From the NCBI RefSeq assembly GCF_032854445.1, contig NC_088302.1, forward strand, positions 10,165,338 through 10,229,337: DNA of 64,000 nt, read 5' to 3'. A program made the translations under genes and the position numbers. Origin of the DNA: Liolophura sinensis. Lineage: Eukaryota > Mollusca > Polyplacophora > Chitonida > Chitonidae. Positions 1 to 12,202 of the stretch are shown in pieces (position 1 is the first letter of the stretch; each line of letters starts with the position of its first letter). The notes under the pieces are model-generated. The model was not told where the DNA came from. It saw only the letters and a program-made list of their open reading frames with translations, and ran no database searches.

Positions 1-22
1 CTTGCGTCTTTCGTACATCACT

Positions 23-310
23 GAGGGGCCTTCTTGGCGCAATGACCCACACGCAATGACACACACGCAGTGACACACACGCAATGACACACACACGCAA
101 TGACACAGAAGCCCCTCATCAATGCAGTCACTGTGAGTTCAAATTAAGCTCATGCTGTCTTCCTCTCCGGCTGTACATGGGAAGGTCTTGCAGCAACCTG
201 CCGATGTTTGTGGATATCCTCCCACCATATTGCTAGACACCGTATAAGTGAAATATTCTTGAGTCCAGCATAAAACACCAATCAATCAATCAATCAATCA
301 GTCAATGAAT
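23..310 (+). mobile_element. tRNA-derived SINE (family A), head rearranged
   Basis: The body matches the full copy at 9363-9641: the B-box-like GTGAGTTCAAAT, the stretch with TCCTCTCCGGC, the CCCACCAT block, then GTATAAGTGAAATATTCTTG and a tail of AATC repeats. The A-box part of the tRNA-like head is missing and is replaced by a microsatellite (39-106). The right end is a (CAAT)n tail. The left end is close to the window edge, so a target-site duplication could not be sought. Retroposed by LINE enzymes in trans (family knowledge); this copy looks old. Confidence 0.85.
39..106 (+). repeat. Microsatellite CACACGCAATGA inside the SINE head
   Basis: About five units of a 12- to 14-base motif (CACACGCAATGA with CA-length variation) lie where other copies have a single GCGTAATGACCC. 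The array therefore arose by expansion of the SINE's own sequence. Confidence 0.85.
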
Positions 311-484
311 CAATTGGATCTGTGTGAGGAGTGGTAGTATATAGACACAAACCTTTCCATGTGGATAAGATCAACTGTGGTAGTTTACATAATACAGTAA
401 GTAGCCGTCCAAAATGAACAACATTTAACATACACAAAGAGGTGTATATACATAAATATTCGCTTGACATGGAAAAGTGTGTTG

Positions 485-800
485 TCCCTTTGCATTGTTT
501 TAATGTGTATGTTAAATGTGATGACAGCAGTTTGAGTAATTCTAGAACAATAACTAATAATAAATTGCAATTAACATCACTGCATGTTTTTTTACCTAAT
601 TTTGCTTAAGCCGTTGTGCTAGGGGGCGTGTAAATTGCTACTGTTTATGGAACAGTTAGGATAAATCCCTAACTGAGGTAAATTGACAAGTGGCAGTATT
701 TCTCGTGTTACGTGTGGCCAATTTGCCAGATATCACAGTGTCGTCGCAGTTCTGCCTTTACTCTCTATGCTATACGCCTTTAATTATATAGATTAAAGAT
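485..800 (+). repeat. Family D dispersed repeat, copy D1 (longest plus copy)
   Basis: Unclassified repeat shared by about ten places in this window. Landmarks in order: TTGTTTTAATGTG, AATTGCAATTAACATCACTG, GCTTAAGCCGTTGTGCTAGG, GTGTAAATTGCTACTGTTTA, GAACAGTTAGGATAAA, TGAGGTAAATTGACAAG, TTGCCAGATATCACAGTG, TCGTCGCAGTTCTG, CTCTCTATGCTATACG, TTTAATTATATA. No reading frame, tRNA-like box or terminal inverted repeat was found, so the class is unknown. Confidence 0.75.
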
Positions 801-939
801 ATGCTCAGATGAAACCATGTGATTACAACAACTGCAATGCGATTAAGGTCAACAGGGGTAAGTGGGGTACTAGAATCCACAACACATAACAAACATTACT
901 CTTCAGACTGCAGCAAATTACTCTCGTGTTTCTTAAGTT

Positions 940-1130
940 ATAGTGGAATGGACTATGTAAGTTGTTACTATTGCTGCCTTAGATGAACAGTTAGACTAAA
1001 CCCCTTCCTGAGGTAAACTGACACAAAGCCTAATTTCACCGGTTACACGTGACCGTTTGCCACTATCACACTGTCGTCACTGCTCGGAGTGAGCCCTGTA
1101 TGCTGTAGTTTTTTAAATTAATATAATTTT
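940..1130 (+). repeat. Family D dispersed repeat, copy D2
   Basis: Shares GTAAGTTGTTACTATT, GAACAGTTAGACTAAA, CTGAGGTAAACTGACA, CACTATCACACTGTCGTCAC and the AATTAATATAATTTTATA end with copy D1. It lies only about 150 bases downstream of D1 in the same orientation. Confidence 0.7.
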
Positions 1131-2860
1131 ATACATGTTATGTTGTTTTATATTCCACTGCCTTGTATATATATCTGGTATGATTTCATAATCAACTGGC
1201 TGTTTGATTTCTCACATACCAAAACTGTATTTGTCTCTAAACAAACCTGAGGAAAGAACAACTTCTTCGGAACTTTATCCCCGCCATAAAATATAATGTT
1301 TATTTGTATAAGAAATGATTCCCTGTGTTTAGGCGGTCAATGAATGAATGAAAGGTGGAGAATAGTGTCTGGATCCACGCAGCTGCAAAGAGGAATATAT
1401 GGCAAACCGGTCGGATAATTCGCTACGCACGCGTCTCAGTCGGGTCAAGTCAAACACACCCCGCCAGTAAATACCTGTGTGGCATCTGAGGAAAACAGAC
1501 AAACTCACCAGGCAGTGGACTCTGCGCTTAGCTACGGTCACAGACTTTAGGTGATCACGGCCACACGTGTCACGGGGACAAACAAGAATCAGGGGATAAT
1601 AACGATTAGGGTCTTCTCTAATAACCTAGAGAACAGTGGCGAAAATCCGACACCACCGTGTTCCCTAATTACCAACCCACCTGCTCTCATAAACGCGCCG
1701 ATTATAGCGGTGTGTTACTCTGGGTTAACCCCGAGTCTTTTCTAGAACAATAAACAAGACTTAGACCTGCTATGGAGATGCAAGGAAACTACCTGTCTGA
1801 TACAAGAAGATCCTGTTATCGTCTGCGAATCTGAGTAGCAAATGTAACCGGACGTGTTGGTGATGTTTCCCACTTGTGTACACAGGGATAGGTTATTTTT
1901 TCCACTTGTAGTAGAGAACACCCGTGTACTGTCATCTCGGTGTTATTATAAATAAGGCTTTGTGTCCAAAGAATCGCCGGGAGTCTAGAATCTAGGTTAA
2001 AACTTTCTACCAAACCTACTCCTGTACTCTTTTCTTACGACCTGTGGATCAAAATTAAACAAATATATTTCTCAAGACCACGCAATGAAACTGTTCGAAA
2101 TATGAGTAATTGTCTCCGTGGGGTTGTTTAAGCATCCTGTTTATGACAGCTCCATGGTTCTTTTATGAACAGTTGAATCAAAGCCAGACTAAGATGCCTT
2201 TTCTTTCTTTCGGCCTAAAAATTATCCACATATTTTGAAATTGCCATGAACAGAGTATGGATAGTCTTCCTTTCATCACTGAAAACTGATGACCGCTTGT
2301 CTGTTACGTGGAATCATCTTTATTTACTATTTATATATATTTGGCAGCTGCTTTTCGAATTTGCTATGAAAATGGTCATTAGATTGTCGACTTGGAATGT
2401 CCCTTCATGGTTTACGACTGTTACAGAATGAGATGATGATGAGATATGTCATATCCATAATAACATATTCTTTTAAATTCTCCACCTGCTTTTTAAGTAT
2501 CGTTCGTGGCCTTATATGAACAGAATGTAAATGTGACACGTAACAATACACACTTACACACTCAGTATGAAAGGCTAAAACTTTATCTCGTATTGTTTTT
2601 ATTTTGGTTTGGGTTTAACGATGTACTCAATATTATTTCGCTAAAACTTGGGAAGTCGAATGTAGAAAATTTGGATAAATAAATAACCTAACAAATGTAT
2701 CGATATACAGCCATGAAATGTCAAGGTCTGGGTCCACTTTCCCAAAGCGGCGTGCGACATTTTTTTGTCGTTGATTTGATATTCTGTACGTCGCTATTAC
2801 GTACGTCTGTACGATCACGCTACATCACAGGGAAAAGATGGATCGGATGAGGTTCAGTGT
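1131..2860. other. No gene recognised
   Basis: AT-rich sequence with only short chance-length open frames (70 codons or fewer) and no recognised repeat. The W block of the tandem unit that begins downstream is not recognisable here, so the triplication seems to start near 2.86 kb. Confidence 0.5.
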
Positions 2861-5390
2861 CATTCGTACTTCAAATACCCAATAAGTCAACACAGATACT
2901 AAGGTATCAGAATGCAAGAACAAAATGAGTTGTTGACATAAAATGTCAATATTGTAGCCGGGGAAAACCCGCGTTCAGATTACCTTAACGGAAACAGTCC
3001 TTAGAAAACACCCATCAGGTGTACTCCAAAAGTTTTAAACAAATGAAAAGGTGTTTTCTTTTAGTGATCCTAGTTAAGGCGGTATCTAAATAGGCCTAAA
3101 TAAGGCCTTAGCTGGGTTTTAACAGAAAAAAACCCCAAGAAACCCCGAGATGAGAATCCGTGCTGTGTATGTAGGGTATAATTTTCCCCTTGGCGTGTTC
3201 ACCCTGCCATATCTCTATAGGCGATCACCCTGGCCACTGACTTATCGGCCAAACGCTACAGCCTTTGGCCTAGCTACAGTGCCGACGGACTGCCGAACAC
3301 GCTATTAGCTTTAGACGAGGACATGACAGGAATTAGAGAAGGCAGATACCCGGGTAGATGAAGCGGTCGCTTTATAATATGGCGCCGCAAAGCTGATCTC
3401 CCTTCCGGATGTCAGTGAGGAGATGCGGAGAAACGGAGCAGCCTCATTGAGGAGAAAAAATCGAGGTCTCGTGATGTTCCGGTAGTTGACGAACAAACTA
3501 CTTCAGAGAGAGAACCGTGAAGCCCAATTACGGAGAAAGAAGGTCTTCTCCAAATGTGGCAACGCTGATGGACACATCTGTGATGAGGAGTGGATGAATA
3601 TCACCTGGAAATTACACAGCCTCAACTGGAAAACTCTTGACCTGTCCGACAGAAATTGTGATGCTAAGAAGAACAAGCGAGATGATGATATAGAATAGAA
3701 TATTACATGGTCAATTTCCATAACAGTGTAGAGCAACGACGCTTATAAATTGCTTAAAATATTATTTTTGATTAAACGGTATAATGTTTAAATAAGCCTT
3801 ACTTCAACAAGACAATCAGGTGAAGCTAATGTAATCATGGATGAGATATGTAATGTAATCATTGATGTGATATGTATTGTAATCATGGATGTGATATGTA
3901 TTGTAATCATGAATGTGATATGTAAAGTAATCATGGATGTAGTATTATTGTAATCATGAATGTGATATGTAATGTAATCATGGATGTGATATGTAATGTA
4001 ATCATGGATGTGATATGTAATGTGATCATGGATGTGATATGTAATGTAAACATGGATGTGATATGTAATCATGGATGTGATATGTAATGTAATTATGAAT
4101 GTGATATCTATTGTAATCATGGATGTGATATGTAATCATGGATGTGGTATGTATTGTAATCATGGATATGATATGTAATCATGAATGTGGTATGTAATGT
4201 AAGCATGGATGTGATATGTAATGTAATTATGAATGTGACATGCAATGTAATCAAGGATGTGATATGTATTGTAACCATGGATGTGATATGTGATGCAATC
4301 ATGGATGTGATATGTAATGTAATCATGGATGTGGTATGTATTGTAATCATGGATGTGATATGTAATGTAATTATAAATGTGATATTTATTGTAATCATGG
4401 ATGTGATATGTAATCATGGATGTGGTGCGTAATGTAATCATAGATGTCATATGTAATATGATCATGGATGAGATATGTAATCATGGATGTGATATGTAAT
4501 CATGGATGTGGTATGGATTGTAATCATGAATGTGGTATGTAATGTAAGCATGGATGTGATATGTAATGTAATCTTGAATGTGACATGCAATGTAATCATG
4601 GATGTGGTATGTATTGTAATTATGAATGTGGTATGTATTGTAATCATGGATGTGATATGTAATCATGAATGTGACATGTAATTCTTTTTTGTTAAAACGG
4701 AACAAGTCAGGACGACATATGTTGCGTGCCTGGTGTAACCCTAAGAAACTCTAACCCTAACATAAACGTAAATTAACAGATTGCAATATCCTCAAGACTG
4801 AGAACATGGAATTCTCAGATCACAGAAGCTTTAGCTTGTCCTGGATGGTTGTCATACTTGATCCAACTGGCTGCCAGCGAATGTAAATTACACAAGAAAC
4901 AGCACCACATTACAGTTCCACTGGGAAATTATCGTCTCCCAATATAGAGCAACACCGAAGGCAATGCATGGAATAAGCCTATTGACGGGTTAAAGATGGT
5001 TAAAGAATGTGTAAGATTGGTTTACTTAGAAAACCCTTGAGTTTAATCCATCCAGTAAATCAGAGCGTGTTATAGACGCAGCCTACGTCTGAAACTTGAG
5101 AGACTAGCTAGATCTGATTGTTTTTCCTAGAAGTGAATGGACTTACCTCTTCCTGATAAGCAACATAACTTTCGTTGACAGAGCATCAAAATATGCTAAC
5201 AAATGAATTTTCCCTTTAGAATACAGACTGGTATACGTTTTATATTTGTATTTTGGTGCTCACGTATTGTTGATAAAGGGAAGAAATTTTGTGTACAGCG
5301 AAGACGGTCCGTGGCTACATGTCACGTGCACATTTTATAGGCTATACATTATTTCAAGATGTGGGTTCTATTATCATTTTATCATTGGAG
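2860..5390 (+). repeat. Tandem segmental duplication, copy 1 (blocks X1 and Y1)
   Basis: First of three diverged copies of a unit of about 3.5 kb. Block X1 (2880-3690) matches 7250-7855 and 10880-11445, for example GGTATCAGAATGCAAG, GCGATCACCCTGG, ACTTATCGGCCAAAC, GACAGGAATTAGAGAAG, CTTTATAAT, GTCAGTGAGGAGATG and AGAAAGAAGGTCTTCTCC. Block Y1 (4950-5390) matches 12500-12885: CCTATTGACGGG, GTTTAATCCATC, TAGAAGTGAATGGA, AGAATACAGACTGGTATACG, TTGTTGATAAAGGGAAG. The copy is longer than the others because of the satellite at 3830-4683. Indels between copies are not multiples of three, which argues against conserved coding. Confidence 0.8.
3830..4683 (+). repeat. Satellite array, 24-bp and 18-bp units
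   Basis: Basic unit TGTAATCATGGATGTGATATGTAA (24 bp, written here as TGTAATCATGGATG plus TGATATGTAA), alternating irregularly with an 18-bp form that lacks the six bases TGTAAT. There are roughly 36 to 40 units, with frequent TGG/TGA, GTGATATG/GTGGTATG and ATCATG/ATTATG variants. Both unit lengths are multiples of three, so several frames stay open on both strands and give Tyr-His-Ile-His-Asp-like repeats. These are a by-product, not genes. Confidence 0.95.
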
Positions 5391-5985
5391 AGTCTTATTA
5401 ATACGATCAAAACCCTGCCAATAACATGTACCCGAGATTAGCGTAAGACAACACCTGCATCATGTCTATGCCGCTCAAAGTCTCATTGAAACAGCGACAG
5501 TTGCAGCTATAATTATTAATCAACGTTGAATGCTGATCTTATACGGATAAGAACCAACGCTATGAAGTATGTAAAACCGATTTTTTCATGCATCTGTATA
5601 AATATATTTCAGTTTCTCTGAACATTTAGTGTCTTTTCGTGATTAATGGTAACCACTGTTATGCGTTAGACCCTGGAGCAAACCACCAACCATAGGCATG
5701 ATACAGACTGCCTTTCTCCCGTCTGACCCACGGCATATTAGAGAAAGGCAAACGATCGCCTTCCTGTGTAAGGAACTTCGCTTTTCCATCATTATTCTAA
5801 GATTACTTTATTTTTGATTATCACGAAAATAGAGAAGAATTGGAATTCACTGACTGCAGACTGAGCCAGTGGTGCTACCAGCATCCAAGTAACAATAAAC
5901 ACGAAATTTCTTTTAAACGGCAGAAAGGCTCTCATACCAGATGCTCAACAGATGTTTACAACATGGAGAGAGAAACCAGACCAGC
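5391..5985. other. No gene recognised
   Basis: Spacer between copy 1 and copy 2 of the tandem unit. I saw no long frame and no repeat apart from family D copy D3 at its right edge. Confidence 0.4.
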
Positions 5986-5989
5986 ACGA

Positions 5990-6095
5990 TCAGTGAAATT
6001 TGAGTTATGGTCATAGGCAACCGGTGGAAACCCGGCCTCTTCTCAGTTTCCCTCACTTAAGGTTTTACTTGAACTGTCCGTCTAATTCTTAAAAA
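5990..6095 (-). repeat. Family D dispersed repeat, partial copy D3
   Basis: Reads in reverse complement like the middle of the family D element: GGTCATAGGCAACCGG, CCTCTTCTCAGTTTCC, CTCACTTAAGGTTTTACTTG, AACTG. Both outer parts are missing or too diverged to see. Confidence 0.5.
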
Positions 6096-7854
6096 AACCA
6101 TTTGTAAAGCTCCTGCATGAGTTAGCCAGCAACATGTAAAAAAATTCTGCTTAAGCAAAAAAGTGTGTTTTGGATGAACAAATTCAACCATAAGTTTGTA
6201 AAACAACTGAAGTTATCAATTAATTTTGATCTGCGAAAATGCCAAGAGTTAACCACTTGTTGTAAACACTTCACTGCAACATCGGTCACTGTCATATAAA
6301 ACATAAGACAGTATTACAACAAATTTCTCTCTTAATTAGTTCAATGTATATTCCTAAGTTTTTAACAATTTCAATGTCCAAATACATTTTTGTTAGCTAT
6401 GTAAAAGTTGTGTTATTGATAAACAATGCTGCAAAATAAACACATAACTTATATGTATTAATCGCCCGTCTCCGAATTGTATAGACACAAAATAAACAAA
6501 ACAAGGCGAAGGCGTGATAGAAAGTGAGGGGAAGCGAATAATGACGCGCATTTATCCCATTCTCCTGCTTGAATGTTTCCTGCCAACATAATACACATGG
6601 CTCTGATGAAATTTCTGCAATGGAACAAAATATGTTATCTCACACAACTGAGAGATGAATACGCCATCGGATTGGCAAAGATGTGCCGCGGCAATAACAT
6701 GTCAGAATATTCCTGAAGACGGATCAATTTCTTTACATTAACAAAATAGAGACTTTAATTTATTGTTCCGGAAAAACCTTTGAGCCAAAATCTAAAAATA
6801 TCCCGAACCTTTAACTATATGCAACACTTTGAAATCATTGAAGGGGAGGGGCAGCCGATCTCTTTCTTTGTGGATGATAAATGTATTATGACCCAAAACC
6901 AAATGACTCCTTCACCACATCACGAACGTTGCTCACTCTGAAGGAAAACTGTTGCGTGAATTTGATTATTGATACATAAATATTTGTCAAAATAATCAAC
7001 ATTGATTAAGAAAATCAATCTCACGTTTCTGGTTTCAGAAAACACAACCAAGGCGACAAAATTATGTAATCCACATCGAATAACTGACTAATGTATATAA
7101 TGATATTGCTTTGATGAAGTTTTATAAATTGATACAGACATATATGCAGATGTTCCCGTATATTTGTTAATTATTTCAAATACAGTTCATTAGTCAGTTT
7201 TAATGAGGAAATAAGCAAAACCAAGTTTGAGTCCACGTACCGAAAGTGTTAATTACAACAACTTAAGTTATCTTTCTGAGTGCTACCCGGGAAAACCAGA
7301 GTTCAAAAGTCGGATAACGTTCAACGTCGATATCTATCAAATGTACTTCAAAAGTCTTAAGCAAGTGAAAAGGCGTTAACTCTCAATGATCACAATCTAG
7401 ACGGTTTAACCCCTGAAAACCCGATTTAAGATGTGTGTGCAATGTATACGGTTCTTCTTAGTGTGTTGACGGTTACATAAACGCCACTGGCGATCACCCT
7501 GATCACCGACTTATCGGCCAAACACTGCAACCTTAAGCCAAACCACAGCATAGACAGACTGCCGACCACGTCGTTAGCTTCAGACTAGAACGTGACAGGA
7601 ATTAGAGAAGACAGATATCGGGGTAGATGAGGCAGCCGCTTTATAATTTGGTGTCGCAAAGCAGATCTCTCCTCCGAACGTCAGTGAGGAGATGTGGAGA
7701 AACGGAGCTGTTTTCAGTGAGGGAGAAAATCGAGGCCTCGTGATGTTTCGATTGTTGACGGACAGACGACTTCAGACAGAGAGCGGTGAAACCTAATTAC
7801 ATAAAAAGAAGGTCTTCTAAAAATGTGGCCATACTGACCGACACATCTGCAAAA

Positions 7855-7990
7855 CTGTTATCCCGTCCAGATGTGGAGTAGAGTATGCCGGTGTGTGGGC
7901 AAGTCGAGAAACAAATAATCGACCGCCGTCGTATCAGTGAAGTATTCTTTAGTACGGCGTAAAACACCAACCAACTAAACAAATCAAAGA
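7855..7990 (+). mobile_element. SINE family A, 5'-truncated or decayed
   Basis: The 3' half of the SINE is clear: CGACCGCCGTCGTATCAGTG, AAGTATTCTTTAGTACGG, CGTAAAACACCAACC and an A-rich tail. It begins exactly where similarity to block X of the other tandem copies ends, so it may have broken the unit here. Confidence 0.75.
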
Positions 7991-8082
7991 AATAACCATA
8001 CATAAATATTTCAGGAGGTATTAGGTCATAGAGTTTTGCAAAAATTAATTTAAAATGAAATCTAATATAATCTGTAGCAAGT

Positions 8083-8275
8083 GATTTACGCTCTACTCAA
8101 AAGTATTTCATTTATACAAGGGAGGCTAGGTTTTTGATTTAAGATACACACGACAGTCAACCTTCCCACGTACATCCGTAGAGGAAGCCAGCAAAAACGA
8201 CTTACAGCAATCTCTTTGATAGAAGGCAACTGTGTAATTGTGATGCGCCAGCACGAAAACCACTCGGCCAAGGGG
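8083..8275 (-). mobile_element. SINE family A, decayed copy
   Basis: In reverse complement it carries the head (CTTGGCCGAGTGGTTTTCG), then GGCTTCCTCTACGGATGTAC, GGGAAGGTTGACTG and the end AAATACTTTTGAGTAGAGCG. The middle is shortened and the tail is lost. Confidence 0.65.
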
Positions 8276-8809
8276 AATCAAAATTCATGCGTAGGTGTCT
8301 TAAAGTGAGCCTGGCGATTATTGACTGTTAGCACACCCTGTTACGAGCCATATACGAATGTCAGACTTGGGGCTTAATTTTTTGCCCAACTCAAGGATTA
8401 ACTACCACGTGGAATGTTAATCTAAATATCAGGAAAAAAGCACGTGTGAATTGCTGTATGTATGTATCGGCGGAAAATCTGATGAGAACTTCTTGTAAAA
8501 ACATCAACCTGAAAACAATTTTTCTATAACATGTTGAGGAAAGCCTGTTTATATGATTTGCAAATTTATCTGTTGGACCAAGATATTGTTCACTTGATAT
8601 AAATATGCCATAACTGTTCTGTTTTAATTGATTTGGGTTTATTTCGGTACATTGTTTTCAAAATGAACCACCTGGGAGTTCCGCAACACTGTGCATGGTC
8701 TACTTCTTCATGAAGAGCCATCTTTCTGAATTGCTTTGCGAATGTTGTTCATCCTGTAATGAAGAAACCTGGAGGAAATGTAACCAACAGGCGCACTGTC
8801 TGGTTAATA
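8276..8809. other. No gene recognised (inside tandem copy 2)
   Basis: AT-rich stretch between the decayed SINE and block Y2. I saw no frame above chance length and no clear repeat. Confidence 0.4.
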
Positions 8810-9362
8810 AGTGTTCGAGACCGGCAAATGTCTAACCAGAAACTCCTTAACTTAGTTTAATCCGTCTGGTAAATTAGAAAAACAGTCTTGCAAACACAGT
8901 CAGTGTTTTGAGTCGTGTTGGGTTGTTTTTGCTTGCCGATATCCAGGATCTTGAAAACTGTGAGCAAAGTTGGCCAAGACTGACTGCGCCTTAATTTGGT
9001 TCTACATGTTTTTATTTTGATCTCCATGTCTGTAGTTAGATCATGCAATCGTATATCGACTGGAAATTTTTTTTTAATTTAGGAGACCACAAGAACACAA
9101 AAGAAAATCTAGAAATCGTGTATTCGAACGAAATTAGGTGACGCTTGGACAATTATCAGGGGAACACGTTGCAAAAGAATGTGATATGGAAACAAAAAAA
9201 AATAGATTTAATATGAAACCTTACAATTTATAACGGCAACGTATTCTCTAGCAATACAGAGATTTTCGGGCAAATATACATATAGAGGCTTTAGCTAAGT
9301 TGGTTTAGTGTCAGGAAATTGCTCCAGGTACTGCTCTATCACAACATTTAACACCATATTCG

Positions 9363-9641
9363 GGGGGCCTCCGTGGCTCAGTCGGTTAAAGCGCTAGCGC
9401 AGCGTAATGACCCAGGAGTCTCTCACCAATGCGGTCGCTGTGAGTTCAAGTCCAGCTCATGCTGGCTTCCTCTCCGGCCGTACGTGGGAAGGTCTGCCAG
9501 CAACCTGCGGATGGTCGTGGGTTTCCCCCGGGCTCTGCCCGGTTTCCACCCACCATAATGCTGGCCGCCGTCGTATAAGTGAAATATTCTTGAGTACGGC
9601 GTAAAACACCAATCAAAAAAAAAAAAAAAAAAAAAAAAAAA
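9363..9641 (+). mobile_element. SINE family A, full-length and young
   Basis: Best copy in the window. The tRNA-like head has an A box (TGGCTCAGTCGG, 9374-9385) and a B box (GAGTTCAAGTCC, 9442-9453). The body has CTTCCTCTCCGGCCGTACG, GGTTTCCACCCACCATAATG, GCCGCCGTCGTATAAGTG and AATATTCTTGAGTACGGCG, and it ends in an uninterrupted run of 29 A (9615-9643, shared with the duplication). A perfect 13-bp target-site duplication, AACACCATATTCG, flanks it at 9350-9362 and 9642-9654. Transcription by RNA polymerase III and LINE-driven insertion are inferred from the family. The head is too far from a canonical tRNA to be a working tRNA gene. Confidence 0.95.
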
Positions 9642-12093
9642 AACACCATATTCGCCAGAATGCAGCTCGTGCAGCTGTGAATGTGTACTTGAATGTTGTG
9701 TTGCAATATTGGGCTAACTTCACCGAGATGAGATATTAACAAATTCCTTCTAATAATAAACAGAAACTTTTGAAAAGGGCCGACTGAAGACTGTAAAACA
9801 AATAAAGATGCAAACAAATCATGGAGGCTTTTGTTTTTGAACTAAACAAAGATGTGACGAGTAACCCACTTATTTCAAAATGTCAGACAAACGTAGAATA
9901 ATATTACACCGAATCTCCTCTTCATCTGTTCAATGTACATCCTTTTTATTTCCAACGATTCTGGCCTTCAGCTCACATTTTTGTTATCCATGCCAACAGC
10001 CTGGTAATGATAAGCAGTCCTGCTAAATAAACACATCATCATATGACAATAGACCAGTCATCCATATACTCTCCGCCCGTCACCGAATTAGGGTACAAGT
10101 ACACAAGCATGGCGTAGGTGTGAACGAATAGGTGTGAGGGAAATGAGTGATGGCGTACTTGTTACCCATCCTTCTACCAATATGCTTTCTGCATAAAGTA
10201 TATAAATGAAGGCAAAGCGTTGTCTGATAAGGTTGGGAGAAAAATTACCAGGCAATTCATCGGGGTAAAGAGCATTGCGGTTAGAGCATATCCAGTGAGA
10301 ATGGTACAGCATGTGTTTGTTAACAATATTTCGACTCTCCGAAAAATCTTTCCTCCAAAATCTAAAAATATTCTAAATCTTCAAGTAACTGCAAACGTGG
10401 AAAATACTTGAACGGAAACCGCCATCGGTCACTTTTACTGTGTAGATAACAAATGTATTATAACTCAAAACCAAATAACACCTTTACCACATCGTGTTGC
10501 ACAATCTAAAGTAACATTTTTTGTGTGAATTTAATTATGCTTATTTAACACAACGAATTGAGTAAAATATGCCAAAGCTCAGTTTTATGCATGAATAGAA
10601 AACAGCCAAGGCCAGAAAATATCAATGACTGCTTTAATTAAAGATAGTGTTTTTCTGAGAATTTGACGGCAACATTTACAAAGAGATGCTTTTGTCAGTC
10701 GCATGTTTGTATATTTAAACTTAAATTCATCGGCCTGTTTTAAATCAAGAACAGAGGGAAATTAATTTTGAGTAATAGAAGCAAAAGGTATGTTATAAGT
10801 ATATTGACACCTTTGTCAACGTTCTTTGTGTTACCCAAGAAAGCTCGAGATCAGATTGCTTTGCACGGCAACAGCTCTTGGCAGATACCGATGAGAGGTA
10901 TTGCAAATTGAACAAGTCAAAACGGCGAAGACGGTATCAGAATGCAAGGGACAAATGTGTTGATTACATCGAGTTCTCATGTCAACGTTCTGGCTGAGTG
11001 TTATCCTAGAAGAACTGAGTCAAGATTAACAACGTTCCCATTGGCGTGTTGCCGGTGCCATGTACCATTCAGACGATCACCCTGGTCATCGACTTATCGG
11101 ACAAGCATTGCAACTTTAAGTCAAAAGACTGACTGCCTACCACGCTGTAGACAAGGCCGTGACATGAATTAGAGAAGACAGATACCACGGAAGAAGAAGC
11201 CTGTTTATAATCTGACGTCGTAAAGGAGATCTCTCTTCCAAACATATTGCCGTCACTGAGTAGATACCGGTAAGCGAAGAAGTTCTATAAAGTGGAAAAG
11301 TTGAGGCCTCGTGATGTCTGACAAACCACTTCAGACATAAACCAGTGAAACCTAATTACGCAGAAAGAAGGTCTTCTCCACCAAATGTGGCCTCCTCACT
11401 GACTGACACATCTGTGATGAGGAGTGCGCGTCCCACAGTAAAATGTACTGTCCAGAAGAACCAACGTGTGGGTGATAGAGGAAATGCTATCAGTGATATG
11501 CAAACGTTCACAATGAACCCTCTGATAAGCCAAAAAATAAAATGAACTACTTGATAACCAGTATGTTGTTAAAACAAGTTTGAAATCATCGTAAAAAAAG
11601 CTATTACAAGAAATGGATGTTTTGTGATGTTTTCAACAATTATCTAACTATTTTTTCATGCCAGCACGACGAGGCCGTCAGAGTGATTTGGAATTGTGGT
11701 AAGCATATAACATGGCATGGAATTAATATTGGTCTTGTTTCACGTTAAAACCACACGGGAACTTTGCTCCGTGGATCACGTCTTATCAAGAAACTAAAAG
11801 TTATACTTTGTAAATTCAAACAGAAGCAATAGGAGTATAAAATGTGCTGATGGGAAATTCTAGCCCAAGAATCACCAACCTCTATGAGCATCACGGGAAG
11901 CCTTGAACTGGTGTGGAAGGCCGTCTCCCATGTTCCAACATGCCAACTATATTGATTTATCATATACAGAATAATAAAATGAGTTGGTCTATCAATGGAC
12001 TGATAACCGGGGATACATGTTATACAAAGGGAAGTAAATGGATGCTAAGAGTGGAGACGATGTGTGGCTAGAAAAATAGAACATCAGGGGAAC

Positions 12094-12150
12094 CCTTGAA
12101 GTGATGTGGAAGCCTTGAAGTGATGTGGAAGCCTTGTAGTGATGTGGAAA
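12094..12150 (+). repeat. Three copies of a 19-bp repeat
   Basis: CCTTGAAGTGATGTGGAAG three times head to tail, the third with one change (CCTTGTAG). It sits inside the second half of the 250-bp local duplication; the first half has one copy only, so the triplication came later. Confidence 0.9.
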
Positions 12151-12202
12151 GTCGTCTCACATGTTCTAACTGAGTAACGATGAAGGGAATAAAATAGCCA
12201 AA

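Larger units (their letters stand above)
6300..9010 (+). repeat. Tandem segmental duplication, copy 2 (blocks W2, X2, Y2)
   Basis: W2 (6300-7230) aligns with W3 (9880-10790): TTCAATGTA, AATAAACACAT, CGCCCGTCNCCGAATT, AATCTAAAAATAT, AAATGTATTATGACCCAAAA. X2 (7250-7855) and Y2 (8810-9010) follow in the same order as in copies 1 and 3. The spacing between equivalent points in copies 2 and 3 is about 3.58 kb in W and X and about 3.7 kb in Y. Two SINE fragments are inserted after X2. No reading frame is conserved with the other copies. Confidence 0.8.

Noticed and set aside
3788-4705. Several long repetitive frames (61-110 codons) on both strands
   Set aside because: They are all produced by a satellite whose unit lengths (24 and 18) are multiples of three; a real repetitive protein would favour one frame and one strand.
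4736-4766. TAACCCTAA and CTAACCCTAAC motifs as an interstitial telomere
   Set aside because: Only two short, irregular copies separated by other sequence; too little for a telomeric tract.
9363-9460. Possible functional tRNA gene
   Set aside because: A and B boxes are present but the sequence is the head of a SINE: no acceptor-stem pairing was recognised and it continues into a repeated body with target duplications.
9446-9817. 123-codon minus-strand frame with a run of Phe
   Set aside because: It is the reverse of the SINE body and its poly(A) tail (poly-Phe from poly-T), not a gene.
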